DNA of 64,000 nt from Ipomoea triloba (taxonomy: Eukaryota; Streptophyta; Magnoliopsida; Solanales; Convolvulaceae). Every line of letters starts with the position of its first letter. Position 1 is the first letter of the stretch. The stretch spans positions 8,156,165-8,220,164 of the forward strand of contig NC_044917.1 in NCBI RefSeq assembly GCF_003576645.1, in the 5' to 3' direction. Shown here one piece after another: positions 12,960 to 25,794 of the stretch. The position numbers were made by a program, and so were the translations under genes. Under the pieces are notes generated by a model that was not told the DNA's origin, searched no databases, and saw only the letters and a program-made list of their open reading frames with translations.

Positions 12960-13368
12960 CAATGTATGTTTGATTCAATTAAGTCAATCATTTACACTGC
13001 GGCTTACAATTTATACTCATTAATAATTTGCATTTCATCACCATTTGAGGTGTTTCATTTTGATTTTGATGCATGTATACAAATTTAAATGATGAAAGAG
13101 TGCCAAGCACGTTGTGCTAAGATGACACATTTATGACTCTAGTTGAGGGAAGGTCACATGATCAAATCTCGGTGGTGGAATATTGATTACTAAAAAATAT
13201 ATATATAATGAAACTGTAATAAGATTGCAATTTGCAAAAACAAATGATAATATTGTGAAAACAAAAGTCTAAAGAAGTGATTTGATATTTTAATGTTTGT
13301 TACGGAATAAAAACTAAAACATTTCAATAACTATGTCGTTGAAGTGATATGAATTGACGAATGTGTTC

Positions 13369-13370
<2 letters not shown>

Positions 13371-13431
<61 letters not shown>
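13371..13431. repeat. (TA)n microsatellite
   Basis: About 60 bp of uninterrupted TA dinucleotides. Confidence 0.95.
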
Positions 13432-13433
<2 letters not shown>

Positions 13434-13519
13434 GCTCAATATGTCCCTCGCCAATTACTTTTTAATCAGCTACAAGTAATTTGGAGTGAGCATCGGTCCG
13501 TTTTGATTAATAACTAAAA

Positions 13520-14029
13520 GAGTTAATTCCAACAATGGTCCTCCGACTATGTTGATTTTCCAAAATTAGTCCCCGACTTTTAATTTGGACAATTTAGGTC
13601 CCTTGACTTTCAAATTCTTTCAAATGTTGGTCCTTTCGTCAAATTTTGGTTAAATTGAGGTCAAATGAAGGGGTAAAATTGTTCGTTCACTTGTATACTC
13701 GTATTTCTTCTGTCCTATACGCTATATATATGAATATAATATCAGTCGAAGAGACATCGAATGAGATTATATGGCTTCGGTTGAGACTTCGACTGAGATT
13801 ATATTCATATATACAGTGTATAGGATATGAGAAATATGAGTAATAATACACTAAACATGTGAATAGACAAGTTTACCCCTTCATTTGACCTCAATTTAAC
13901 CAAAATTTGACGAAAGGACCAACATTGGAAAGAATTTGAAAGTCAAGGGACCTAAATTGTCCAAATTAAAAGTCGGTGACTAATTTTGGAAAATCAACAT
14001 AGTCGGAGGACCATTACTAGAAATAACTC
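13520..14029. mobile_element. Mutator-like foldback element, 510 bp
   Basis: Termini GAGTTAATTCC and GAAATAACTC are inverted and flanked by a perfect 9-bp direct repeat TAACTAAAA (13511-13519 and 14030-14038), the length typical of Mutator-like elements. The inverted arms run about 165 bp (for example GGTCCTCCGACTATGTTGAT against its complement), and the core is again palindromic around 13720-13830, so nearly the whole element can fold into one hairpin. It carries no transposase. Confidence 0.85.
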
Positions 14030-14287
14030 TAACTAAAATTTTAACCGAACATTCATAACTGACTGAAAATTAATTGACCAATTTCATAATCGATATAATC
14101 TAAATCAACAGTTTTCAGTCGGTTAAATATAGTCGATTTTTTAAAAAGTAAAATAATTAAATTTATTTTATTTATTTAACTAACGCTAAAAGACTAAATT
14201 ATTAAAGGAAAAAACAATATCTTAGTATTTATAATAAATTAAAATTAATGTTATCTTGTACAATAGTAGTTTAGTGAGATATAGACG

Positions 14288-14332
<45 letters not shown>

Positions 14333-14365
14333 TGTGTGTGTGTGTGTATGTATATATATATATGT
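14288..14365. repeat. (TA)n / (TG)n microsatellite
   Basis: TA dinucleotides at about 14290-14329 pass into TG and ATGT repeats. Confidence 0.9.
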
Positions 14366-14399
14366 ATGTATATGGTTAAAAAATGTCATGCGCAAGTTT

Positions 14400-14711
14400 T
14401 ACTGTGGACTGCGCATCAAAACAACGTCGTTTTGATTAATGAAAACAGACGGATGAAACCGTCTCCGTTCCGCGCAACTGCAGTTCCCATTCAACACAAC
14501 TGCAGTATCAGTTCAACACAACTGCAGTTCCAGACGAATGAAATTGCCTCCAACAACTGTAGTATCAGTTCAACACAATTGTAGTATCATTTGAGATGAC
14601 AACTGCAGTATCATTTGAGATGAATTGTAGTATCAGTTATGGAGATTTACGGGAGTTGTTTCTCCTACTTATTGAAACAACGTCGTTTTGTGACCATGGT
14701 CAACGATATAA
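14400..14711. mobile_element. Non-autonomous TIR element with ACGT palindromes, copy 1
   Basis: Shorter relative of 24269-24797. It begins near ACTGTGGACTGCGCATC and ends GACCATGGTCAACGATAT. AACAACGTCGTTTTG lies inside both ends, and the interior has repeated AACTGCAGTATCAGTTC units. No coding capacity. Confidence 0.6.
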
Positions 14712-15738
14712 CAACTGAATGCCATGCAATTCAATAAGTGATTAAGATTAATATTATAGCTTATGAAATTGCAAAATGTAAATGTGATTAGGTTATATTT
14801 TTTTTTCTTTAGATTAATCTTCAATCTTTTGATCAGTTTTGAATTTTCTCTTGAAAAATCGATAACTGACCGAAAAACTGAAATAACTGAATATTTTGAC
14901 CTTAATATTCGAAACCAAAATATTTGGACGGTCCGATTTTTTTCTCACCCCTACAAGTAACACATGGAGCATAATTTAACTGCAAGTTAAATAATTAATA
15001 TAAAATAAATTATTATTTTCAATATAATCAAAATATGTAATTTTAACTTGTAATAAAAATGATGTCCTAATAATTTAATATTAAAATAAATTGAGTCTTC
15101 ATAATGCAATATAGATGAGTTACTATAACTTAACTTTTTTTAAAAAAGTGGCATGATTATAATATGCTTAATGATGTTGTCAAATAGTAATTAAAGAGTT
15201 ATCTAATTAAGTTATAACATATGAATTCATAAGTTTTTCTTGTGCATATGATTGCGATCTCAATTGTTGTTATATGTGAACTATTAATCTTGTAAACTCT
15301 CATTGATATTTGTACCTACAAGATTGATTGGACATTGAAATTTTGCATTTAAATTTTTAAAATAGAGATAAATTTTGTCTCATAAATAGTAGACCCGTTT
15401 GTAATAAAAATGTACATTTTAATTAAATTATAGCAAAGAAATAATGTTTGATTTAAATAAAGAGAATATAATGTATTCTTAGAATAATTATAGTATGACA
15501 TTCATATTCTTAATTTCTTTTAGGATGTAGATTCAAAAAATAGTAGTTTTCACGTTTTTTTTATGTGGTTGAAAGAAACAAATCAAATTAAGTAAATATT
15601 ATTATACCTTAATTTAATTCTTGCCACAAAGAAGAAAATAGTTGAAAAAAGTAGAAAAAATTGAAACGAATTTCATTTTGTTTACACAAATTTAATTGTT
15701 ATAACAATAATAATATGAAAACAAAATGCACATCATTA
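14712..15738. other. AT-rich intergenic stretch, no gene seen
   Basis: No domain-bearing frame, RNA gene or clear transposon terminus recognised. Confidence 0.45.
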
Positions 15739-15890
15739 GCCAAAGACCTTGTGATCTAGTGGCACTCAGTGTCCCAGTTTACAGTCTCACATGGATGATG
15801 GGAGTGAGTTTGAGCCTTAGTGGAGGCAACTGTTGACTCTTTCTGCTTCAGTTCGGGACACCGGGTGCCACAGGTCTTTTGGCAACTCAT
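15739..15890 (+). repeat. tRNA-derived SINE
   Basis: Head AGCCAAAGACCTTGTGATCT with a box-A-like TCTAGTGGCA, a degenerate box B GAGTTTGAGCCTTAG, and the body GACTCTTTCTGCTTCAG shared with 60038-60155. Confidence 0.65.
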
Positions 15891-17039
15891 TATTTTTCTA
15901 GATCAATCAAAACTTGTTAGAGAAATTTTCAATTTTAGTCATCAACTATTGTGGCATTGCCCCATTTAGTCATAGTTTTTTTAATTTTGCTTAATTACAT
16001 TCTTGACTTTTATTTATATTGCCGAAAATACTCATCTATTTAAAATTTTCGCCACCCAATTATTTAATAAAAATTGCTAACATGTAATGTTTCTCTATCT
16101 CTGATAAACTCTTATAATTGAATGATATATAAAATTACATGTTATACCATCTTTATTAGTGGTGAAATTTAAATTGATGATTAATTATGACAGGTAAATG
16201 AAAGTTAAGAATGTAATGAGACAAAACTAAAAGAGAACTAAATATCAAAATACAATAATAATTAGGGACTAAAATAAAATTTTCTCTACACAAGGTTTCT
16301 TAAAATGGTGAAGGTGTGAAAAAAAAAAGATCTAAAGATGCGTGATAGGCTTGCCATTTAAGGAGTAGTGTTTCATATGTTGATTTAGAGGAGGTAGGAA
16401 AATGTTTTGGTGTGCATTCATTCTTCTCCCAAATGTTTGGATTCATTCTTAATAAGTCCATGTGGAATCATATCAGATTCAACAATGTGTTTCACCTTAA
16501 CTAATATTATACATATATAGTTATATATTATTTGTTCAACAGGTTCCTTACGTGTGCGAGTCAGCTACTTTTGACGGGTTCCAAGCAACACGTAGACCAT
16601 AGCCTCTTTTCGTTGGGTGACGAGGAGATTCAAACCCAACCCATGACCTTTGGCATGAGATTAACTCTGATAACAAATTGAATCATGTGATTCATCAACT
16701 AAAAGTCTAAGCTGATAGTTGGATTGCACATATATATATTACGGAGTAATATATTATATGTTCTACAAGCTCAACTTTGTTACCTAGTGCATTTTTTCAA
16801 TGCAAACAACTTTGTTACTTTGATTAATTGTTACATATCAAGTGTGGGTATGTTTCACTTTATTATTTTCACATTACCCTTTTCATAAATATATTAGATT
16901 TCTAATATTGAAATTCCAGATAGGACAGACATACAACACATAATCAGCCACAAAACATTGGATTTGTGTCTCCAAATATGTTTAATGGCAAATTAATTAA
17001 TATTGTGTAGTGGGGGGCAATTGAGAAGGTTTCCTCGAA
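15891..17039. other. Intergenic stretch, no gene seen
   Basis: AT-rich. 16540-16690 is somewhat richer in GC and may be an old SINE-like insertion, but I could not fix its ends. Confidence 0.4.
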
Positions 17040-17330
17040 GAATGACAGATGTGGAGCCCACCTTAATCACAAGGGCTTAGACTGGGTGCTGCTCCATCAT
17101 ATTTGCCTTAATTAATCATCATCAGTACAGTATTTGGTGGCAAAAAAAAAATAAAGTAAAAAAGAAAGAGCAAAATTAATTATTAGTCTTGCTTCGACGG
17201 CAAGCAGACTCGCCTTTAAATATCTTTGAATTGGGAAATATAATTTGATTTGACAAACATGTTGTATTGTATAGGCTTTATAATGAATGGCGTGAGTGGT
17301 GGACACTAAGTGGATTCCAGGTGTCTATCT
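17040..17330. other. Conserved non-coding block A3 (paired with about 38105-38355)
   Basis: Shares with 38105-38355, in the same order, GTGG..CC...CTTAATC, CAAGCAGA.TC, TTGACAAACATGT, GAGTGG and TGGATTCCA. There is no common open frame. Confidence 0.4.
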
Positions 17331-17387
17331 TCCCCATTTCATAAAAAACATATACTAAATAAATAAATAAAGTATAATTTTAATCCC

Positions 17388-17527
17388 TAATATATATATA
17401 TATATATATATATAGTCATGATCAGGTGTGGCCTGGTCATTAGGTGTAGTCGTGTGGCTTATTTTCAGCCATTAGATCATATATATCAACTCATCAAATC
17501 AACGCGCAATATATATATATATATATG
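17388..17527. repeat. Two (TA)n tracts flanking a short segment
   Basis: TA tracts at about 17391-17414 and 17510-17527 bracket a roughly 95-bp segment containing TGATCAGGTGTGGCC. Confidence 0.7.
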
Positions 17528-18050
17528 TTACAGAGCACACCATTTTACGTACTAAAACGCACCAGAGGACCGATAAAACACACAATTCCACACAATATAC
17601 CAAATGCGTCTATTCACTTAAAATTCATCAATATACTTAATAAAACACATCATTCTAGGTATTAAAATGTACCACAACGTGCCTCATGTCAGATTATAAG
17701 CATACACTATTTACACATATTAGAAAATATGTGCTAGTTTTCAAAAAAAAAAACATGTATTAAAATGCACCACACTTATTAGAAACACATGTGTTAAAAT
17801 ACACACCATTCAATGTATTAAAATGCACTAGACGACGTATTAAAACACACCATTCCACAACACAGTTACACATCATTCTACGTATGAAAATGCACCAACG
17901 GATAGATTAAAACACACCATTCCACAACACAGTTAATGCACCAACATACGTAATAAAACGCACCACAACATGTATTCAAACGCACCACACTATGTACTAA
18001 AATGCACCACTCCAATTCACGTAATATAAATACTAAAATTACCATAATAA
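17528..18050. repeat. Degenerate minisatellite, CACCATTCCAC / TAAAATGCACCA
   Basis: Repeated degenerate units of roughly 20-30 bp built from ACACACCATT, GTATTAAAA and GCACCA. There is no coding capacity. It lies between (TA)n tracts at 17510-17527 and 18150-18163. Confidence 0.7.
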
Positions 18051-18149
18051 CCCCACTTAAACATACGCGAATTTCAATAAGATTAATGAAATTGGACGGT
18101 GCAGATTAGGCCGCATGACCGCACTGGAGCTCTCCGCTGCATTTGAACT

Positions 18150-18164
18150 ATATATATATATATA

Positions 18165-18203
<39 letters not shown>

Positions 18204-18205
18204 AC
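18150..18205. repeat. (TA)n and (CA)n microsatellites
   Basis: TA run followed by an ACACAC run at about 18165-18205. Both create incidental low-complexity open frames. Confidence 0.9.
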
Positions 18206-18493
18206 ACTTTAAATCTGTTGAAATGTGGCCGCGCCTTCCAGTGCGATTCGCACCACTCAATGTTAGAAAATACACCACAATGGAAATACACAAAAACACC
18301 AAAATAATGCACCATAACTCCACTGCCCCTAATAGTGAATTTGCTAACACTGTCTGGTGTATATTTGCATACCTAGTGGTTTGTTTTTTGGTGATGCGTA
18401 CGTAATGATGCATATCTGTGTGGTGTATACTTGTATACATAGTGGTGCGGCTGCACTGACCGCACGTTACGGGGTGGCCACACCTGATTATGA

Positions 18494-18536
<43 letters not shown>

Positions 18537-18538
<2 letters not shown>

Positions 18539-18992
18539 AGATAAGTTGCGAAAGATTTCCCAAGTGAAACATGCAGGTTAATCATAGCCATTGATTTTGC
18601 CAAAATCAACAGTCCAGAATGAAGATAAACTAAAAAAAGCGCAATGACATTATGATAATTTTGCGTATTGTTGACAGTTTAAGGTGCATAAATTCTACAG
18701 TTGAAAGCTTAAGGTGCGTATTTTTAAAGCATAAGATGCGTCATTTTAACACTTAAGGTTTGCTATTTCAATTCTTAAGTGCCTTGCTTTTAACACTGAA
18801 ATTGCACCATTTTAACAATTAAGGTGCGCCATTTTAACATTTAAGATGTGTCATTTTAACATTTAAGATGTTACAATTGAACACTTAAGGTACATCAATT
18901 CAACAATGGTGTGAGCAAAATGAACCAGTTCTCAAGAAATGTTTTTTTTTTTTTTTAAATTTTCATCTGGGAAACTCTTCGCACGTGAACCA

Positions 18993-18995
<3 letters not shown>
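18537..18995. mobile_element. TIR element nested between (TA)n tracts, with internal minisatellite
   Basis: Left end GCGAAAGATTTCCCAAGTGAAA-like and the reverse complement of the right end GCGAAGAGTTTCCCAGATGAAA-like are clearly related. The element starts and stops exactly where (TA)n tracts end (18498-18536 and 18996-19041). The interior (18655-18910) is a minisatellite of about 20-bp units around AAGGTGCGTCATTTTAACA. No protein. Confidence 0.6.
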
Positions 18996-19044
<49 letters not shown>

Positions 19045-19329
19045 CAATTTTAGTTTCTAATTATTTAGCAACAACATAAATAATCTTATGTTTATTGTTT
19101 TGAAAAAAAAAAACACTTTATGTTTTTAATCATATTACCATTTTAATCTTTTTCACATTGAATAATATTCGTGGTTGAGAATTGTGTATTAATATTGACT
19201 ATAGATTTTCCAAGATCAATGGTCAGATGTTGATCCTAAATTTATGGATGAATTCTTAAGGCACGAGTGGACAATATAATACGAAGTAACTACGTAAGGC
19301 TAAATCAGTAAATTAGGAGTCTAGTAACT

Positions 19330-20860
19330 AATGTAAAAAATATGTTGCACTACACAAAACAATACGTTGCATACCACACCACAACAGGTTGCACAACCAA
19401 CACAGATGAGCACTTGCTCCGATCCCTAGCGGGTTCAATAGACCTGTTGCACAACTAACATATCTATCATTCTATTGAACCTGTTGATATGTCTTGTGAT
19501 CCTTCAACCCGCGAGACGAGGAATAAATTGAATAAAAATACATTGCCCAACCACACCACGAGTTGCACAATCCACAATATCGGGTTACACACCATAGCAC
19601 AAGGGGTTGCAAAACCAACAGAAGCAAGCACATGCTCCCTAGCGAGTTCAATAAATTCGTTGAGTAGTCCCGTTGGACCCACATGTCTATTGAACCTATT
19701 GATATGTTCCATGATATTGACACTAACTGGACGAAGAACAAATAAAATCAAAATACGTTGCACAACTCATACACACGAGTTTCACAATCCACAACAACGG
19801 ATTGCACAACTCACACCATTGAGTTGCACAACCAACACAACTGAATGCACAACCATATTATCCAAAATACATACATATACAATGAGATCCAAATATAGAC
19901 AATACTATATTCTAACAAACAAGTGGAAAAATAAAATACTAACCACCTTTTATGGACGAACACTCGATTAATGGTGGAGAAATTGGGACTCCAATTTGTA
20001 GCATTGATGCTCCACGAAAATAGAAAATAACATTAAGAAAATCTAGAAACTTAAAAAAACAAAAACAAAAAGACACAACTATCCCCATTTTAAAAAAAAA
20101 AATCAATCTATATGTTCTTATTAAATCAAATTTAGACCATCCAAATATAAAAAAACAAACAAGATTAGTCTACAATTCTCACATGGGAACTAGTTCTCAT
20201 TTGATGTTAACCACTTTTTCAGGGGAAACATGTGGTCTAATCTTGGTCATTGAAATCAACTGTGGTTGTGATGAAGTCATCATAAAGTACTAGTTACCGT
20301 GGATTAAGGGTAAGGAAAACTACTCCGAAGGGTAATTTTCTTAGTCAACTAGCTCCCTAACGGGTTCAATAAACCCGTTAAACAATCCCATTGGACAAAT
20401 AGTTTGTTCAATGTGTTCAATATACCCGTTGAGGAGTCTCGCTGGATCAATGGGTCTGTTTAATAGGTTCAATAGAACTGTTGAGTCTAACAGGACTGTT
20501 CAACGAGTCTATTGAACCCGTTGGTATTCGCTTGGACTATTCCTATACAGAATGTTGTGCATTGCTATACAAAATGTTGTGCATTGCTATACAGAATATT
20601 GTGCATTTCTATATTGAATGTCGTGCATTTAAAACTATCTACTTTGATTATTAGCTTGGCACATGTAGTGTATTCATTTTGTTTTGATCGTGCATTCCTA
20701 TACAGAATGTTGTGCATTTATATATTGAATTTCGTGCATAAGCATAGCCCCACATCCTACGATGGACATATTAATGTCCTATAATGCACCGCATTAAGTG
20801 CGCTAATGCACAGCTCACTAGCCTACAATGCACAACTCACAACAATAGGTTGTACGACCA
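19330..20860. repeat. Minisatellite-rich block (GTTGCACAAC and TGTTGTGCAT units)
   Basis: 19330-19870 has many degenerate copies of GTTGCACAACC; 20340-20530 repeats GGTTCAATA..CCGTTGA; 20545-20740 has tandem TATACAGAATGTTGTGCATT units. The long open frames here are products of the repeats, not genes. Bounded by (TA)n at 18996-19041 and 21080-21111. Confidence 0.65.
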
Positions 20861-21077
20861 ACACAACTGAATCCACGTACTACCTAAAATGCATACACAC
20901 ACACACACATCCAAATATATGCAATATTATGCTAAAAACAAGCGTAAAAAAATACTGATCACTTTTTATTGACGAACACTAGATCAATAATCAAGAAATT
21001 GCGAATCTAATTTGCAACCGTGATGGTCATAGAAAATAGGAAACAAATGACCACATCTATAGTTAAACCCCCCCCCC

Positions 21078-21079
<2 letters not shown>

Positions 21080-21112
<33 letters not shown>
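21080..21112. repeat. (TA)n microsatellite next to poly(C)
   Basis: A poly(C) run of about 13 is followed by TA dinucleotides. Confidence 0.9.
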
Positions 21113-21113
<1 letters not shown>

Positions 21114-21950
21114 CCCTGTGTTTTTTTTACTAATATCCTCAACTATTGATGGAAATAGATGATTGATGTCAGTCCTCACTTTTTAGCGGGCTTTATTCTC
21201 ATTTGAAAATTGTCAAACATTTCGAAAAGCACAATCGTAAAATTAATGAAAATGGGAAAAATGCTAGCATTTCTGTAACTTTCTGTGATTTTGATTTATT
21301 TAGAAATGCTTGGAGTGCACGGAAGTCACTACTTGATTCTCATGACCTTCGTCCTTGTTTCATCACAAGAGTTTTAAAACGCACTTTCAGTAATCTATGA
21401 ATACACTCTCAAGCGTTTTCAAATGCACAATCATAAAATCAATAAAAAAACTTGGAAAAAAGATGTATGAACATTTAGAAAATGTTTGACAATACATTCG
21501 TACATTCGTACATTCGCACCCGGAGGCATGTCCCATTTGATCCCAATTAGATGATTAATAAATAAATAAAGTTGCTTTCAAAAATAAATAAATAAATAAA
21601 GTTATTATATTACAAATGTACATTCTGTCATTACTATAATAAGTATTTGACAACACAATCCTACTATAAAGTTCTGTGATATACTGAACCAATCTTTGCT
21701 TGCAGTTGCATCATTATATTACTCTTTTTCTTTTGGATATATTTTTCTTTTTCTTTTTTCTCCACTTGCATTGACATGCAAAATAGGTCAGCTTTTATTT
21801 GCTAAAATTGAAACCCATCTGAAAAAGATATTAGATAGGTTGGCAAAGAGATTTTATTTTCCAAATTGTGAAGGGTTAGCAGTTAAATTAAGAAGGCTAT
21901 GTCGGTCACGGATGGTTAGATGTAGTCTTGTAGAGGGAGAGGAAGAGGTT
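21113..21950. other. Intergenic stretch, no gene seen
   Basis: No domain recognised. A 90-aa frame at 21696-21968 runs into a TA tract and lacks any familiar motif. Confidence 0.4.
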
Positions 21951-21967
21951 ATATATATATATATATA

Positions 21968-22585
21968 ACGGATCAAATGCGAAGAATAGCTTAGGTGAAA
22001 AATATGGTTTAATCTCATCGATTGATCAGTCCAGACCACTGGAATTAAGACAAATTTAAAAATAATGTTAGTCTCATTATTGTAAGTTTGTGTAAGTTAG
22101 TTAAGAATTAAGATGTTATTTGTCTTTGAGTATACAATTTTTCCTTCTTAAAGTGCATATTTTCTCTTCTAATCTTCGAGTACATATGCTTTGTTTCAAT
22201 AGATAGTTTTCTCTTTGAGTGCAAAAATTTGGCGATTTGTAAAGGTAATTGCTTCAATAACATTTAAGTTGAATAAATTCTCTTTTTGGTACCATAAATT
22301 ACTCCGATTGCACATCTGTGTGCTTTCAAATGCCAAATTTTGGCCCTCAAGTACACATTTGTGTGCCTTCGAGTGCACAAATTTGAGCTTTTGAATGCAC
22401 ATTTCTGATCAGTGCACACGGTTGATTTTCAAGTACATCTTTGTGCTTTAAATTAATAATTTTGGCATACGAGTGCACATTTGTGTTCCTGTAATTGCAC
22501 ATTTTGTATAGAATTTTTTAAAAAAGTCATTCATCATATTTATTCGCACTTTCTCATAGTAGCTGTTCTTCGCACCTAATCCTGA

Positions 22586-22590
<5 letters not shown>
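21968..22590. mobile_element. TIR element nested between (TA)n tracts, second example
   Basis: Left GGATCAAATGCGAAGAATAG and the reverse complement of the right end (GATTAGGTGCGAAGAACAGC) match. Both ends abut (TA)n tracts (21951-21967, 22591-22619). The interior repeats GAGTGCACATTTGTG-type units. Same architecture as 18537-18995. Confidence 0.6.
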
Positions 22591-22619
<29 letters not shown>

Positions 22620-22621
<2 letters not shown>

Positions 22622-23084
22622 GATAAGATAAGAATGCATGTAATTGTAGATGCACATGGATGGCAGGAGTTGGGTCCAGATTTGAAGTTCCATGTTAGTT
22701 TAGCCATCGTTGTTGTTGCTGGAGAATTGAAGATGCATGTTGGCCAATGTCACATGACATTATGCCCCCTCACCATCTACCCACAAACCTTTTAGGTGAA
22801 TATTATTACATTCATCAAATTTAAATGAAAAGGAGTGATTAAAGTTGGTGGTTGGTTTTTGGTTAAATAAGTGGGATCATTAACAATTTTTTTTTAGTGC
22901 GTAGGTATTGTTTGGATAAACATGATTATTGGTCCAAAAGGTCAAGCGATGAACTAGATAACGAGAAATACGAGCTCGACCTAGTGTATGGTTGCCCACT
23001 TGGTAGGCTAATTAAGTTGACTGTTTGATGAAGGCCAGTCTACACAACCAATTTGGTGATAAGACTGATAATTAAGGTAATTTA
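22620..23084. other. Intergenic stretch, no gene seen
   Basis: 22640-22800 has more balanced base composition than its surroundings but no recognisable frame or RNA. Confidence 0.4.
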
Positions 23085-23590
23085 TATCATGGATTAGGGT
23101 TCACATACAATTATCAGCTATGAATTGAAACAATAAGTTACATAATTCTTATTCGTAAGGTATAGAATTTAATAACAGAAAACACAACAAATAACAACAC
23201 AAGACCCATAACATAGCATTACGGACTCAGCTGGATTGAAAAAGCGAGGTACATAATTCATACTCGTAAGGTACAAAATTTAATAACACAACAAACACAA
23301 AAATCATAACACAAAACACATACACATGTTATATATTTACATATATTTCAAATTTAAGTACATAATTTGTGTTCATAGGCACAAAATTACACAACACAAG
23401 ATACATAAATTCATAACATAAGACACAATTATTAATTTATTTTAGATACAAAATTCATACTCATAAGGTATAGAATTTCATAATACAAGATACAAAAAGT
23501 TATAACACAAAACGTAAACACATGAACCAAGATCCATAGTACAGTGTAAACCATGTTCCATGATATAACAATTTAACAATTAAGGCGCAC
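23085..23590 (-). mobile_element. Non-autonomous repeat with degenerate internal units, copy 1
   Basis: Read on the minus strand it starts TATATCATGGAACATGG and continues with repeated TTGTGTCTTATGTTATGAA / CTATGAACACAAATT units. The same order of motifs occurs on the plus strand at 29811-30362. Confidence 0.6.
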
Positions 23591-24268
23591 TTCCAAGCAT
23601 GAGAAATGCACGCAGGATATGGAGTTGATATTGATTTATCTACTTGGCTATTGCTCTTATCTATTATGTTCCTATATAAAGCCATAAAGGTATCCCTTAG
23701 AAGTTTTTTGGGATGATTTTTAGGAAAAAAAAAAAAGGGGGGTGGTTTTTAGGCTGATGGGGATGATATTTTTTGGTGATTTTTTCTTTTGTAAATTAAA
23801 TTTTTTTATGAGATCCATTAATTAATAATAAAAATTTAAAAGTGCTGCTAGTGCACGCTAGGTGCACTTGCCGCACCCAAATGACGCATGCTAGTTGGTC
23901 GCGAAAATACTACATTATTTATTTTTAAATTTTTATTATTTTTTTCTCTACTCTCTATTTTCTACTACTCATTGTTAAAATTACTAAAAATCTCTCAGTA
24001 TAAAAGTTGCTCTAAGCTTTAGTTGTTGGGACTTGGGAGGGAGACACAATGTGTCTCCAATCTACTAAACTTTTGTAATCACAGCCATTAATCCCAAATC
24101 TCGATGCTTTCAATCTTTGGTTTTTTTTTTTTTTTTTTTTTTCCAAAAGTTATTCATTCCACTAATAGCATTTTCCTATATCTATTTTTTGAAAGAAATA
24201 TATGTTACAGGATTTGTAAATTATGGTCACTAATATATTAAATGAAGGAATATTCATAATCACAAATT
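23591..24268. other. Intergenic stretch, no gene seen
   Basis: Contains a T run at 24120-24142 and AT-rich sequence. Nothing else supported. Confidence 0.4.
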
Positions 24269-24797
24269 ATATCGTGGACCGCGCATCAAAACGACGTCGT
24301 TTTGATTAATGAAAACAGACGGATGAATTCGCGCCACTCACTTTCAGTTCATATGCACTGCAGTTACATTTCAACACAACTGCAGTTACATTTCAACATA
24401 ACTACAGTTACATTTTGATATAACTACAGTTCCATTCGATAATATAAAAACACAAATCTGAAACTGTTATTCAGTATCAGTTCATATACACTGCAGTTAC
24501 ATTTCAACACAACTACAGTTACATTCAATATAACTACAGTTTCATTCGATAATATAAAACACAAATGTGAAACTGTTATTCAGTATCAGTTCATATACAC
24601 TGCAGTTACATTTCAACACAACTACAGTTACATTTCGATATAACTACAGTTTCATTCGATAATATCAAAACAAATGTAAGACAGTATCTTTTGAGATGAA
24701 CTGTAGTGTCAATTACAGGCTCCGTCTCCTACTTACTGAAACGACGTCGTTTTGGGACCGCGGTCCACAATGCATTGTGGACCGCGGTCCACGATAT
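24269..24797. mobile_element. Non-autonomous TIR element with ACGT palindromes, copy 2
   Basis: A perfect 15-bp terminal inverted repeat ATATCGTGGACCGCG is present at both ends. Just inside each end is AAACGACGTCGTTT, a perfect palindrome with a GACGTC core. Between them lie three tandem copies of an approximately 110-130-bp unit (CAGTTCATATRCACTGCAG ...). The right end also holds a doubled GGACCGCGGTCC. No protein is encoded and no clear target duplication is visible. Confidence 0.7.
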
Positions 24798-25791
<994 letters not shown>

Positions 25792-25794
25792 TGA

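Noticed and set aside
18057..18609. Long open frames on both strands containing IYIYIY and VCVCVC runs
   Set aside because: They are translations of (TA)n and (CA)n microsatellites. The same applies to frames at 22448-22693 and 25682-26008.
19467..19971. Frames of 98-160 aa on both strands
   Set aside because: They arise from the GTTGCACAAC minisatellite. There are no domains, and the strands mirror each other.
20512..20784. Cysteine-containing 90-aa frame resembling a small secreted peptide
   Set aside because: Its repeated CALLYRILCI-type phrases come from the TATACAGAATGTTGTGCAT tandem units. There is no signal peptide.
24340..24690. Regularly spaced repeats as a CRISPR-like array
   Set aside because: The units are directly adjacent degenerate repeats inside a plant TIR element, without unique spacers or cas genes.
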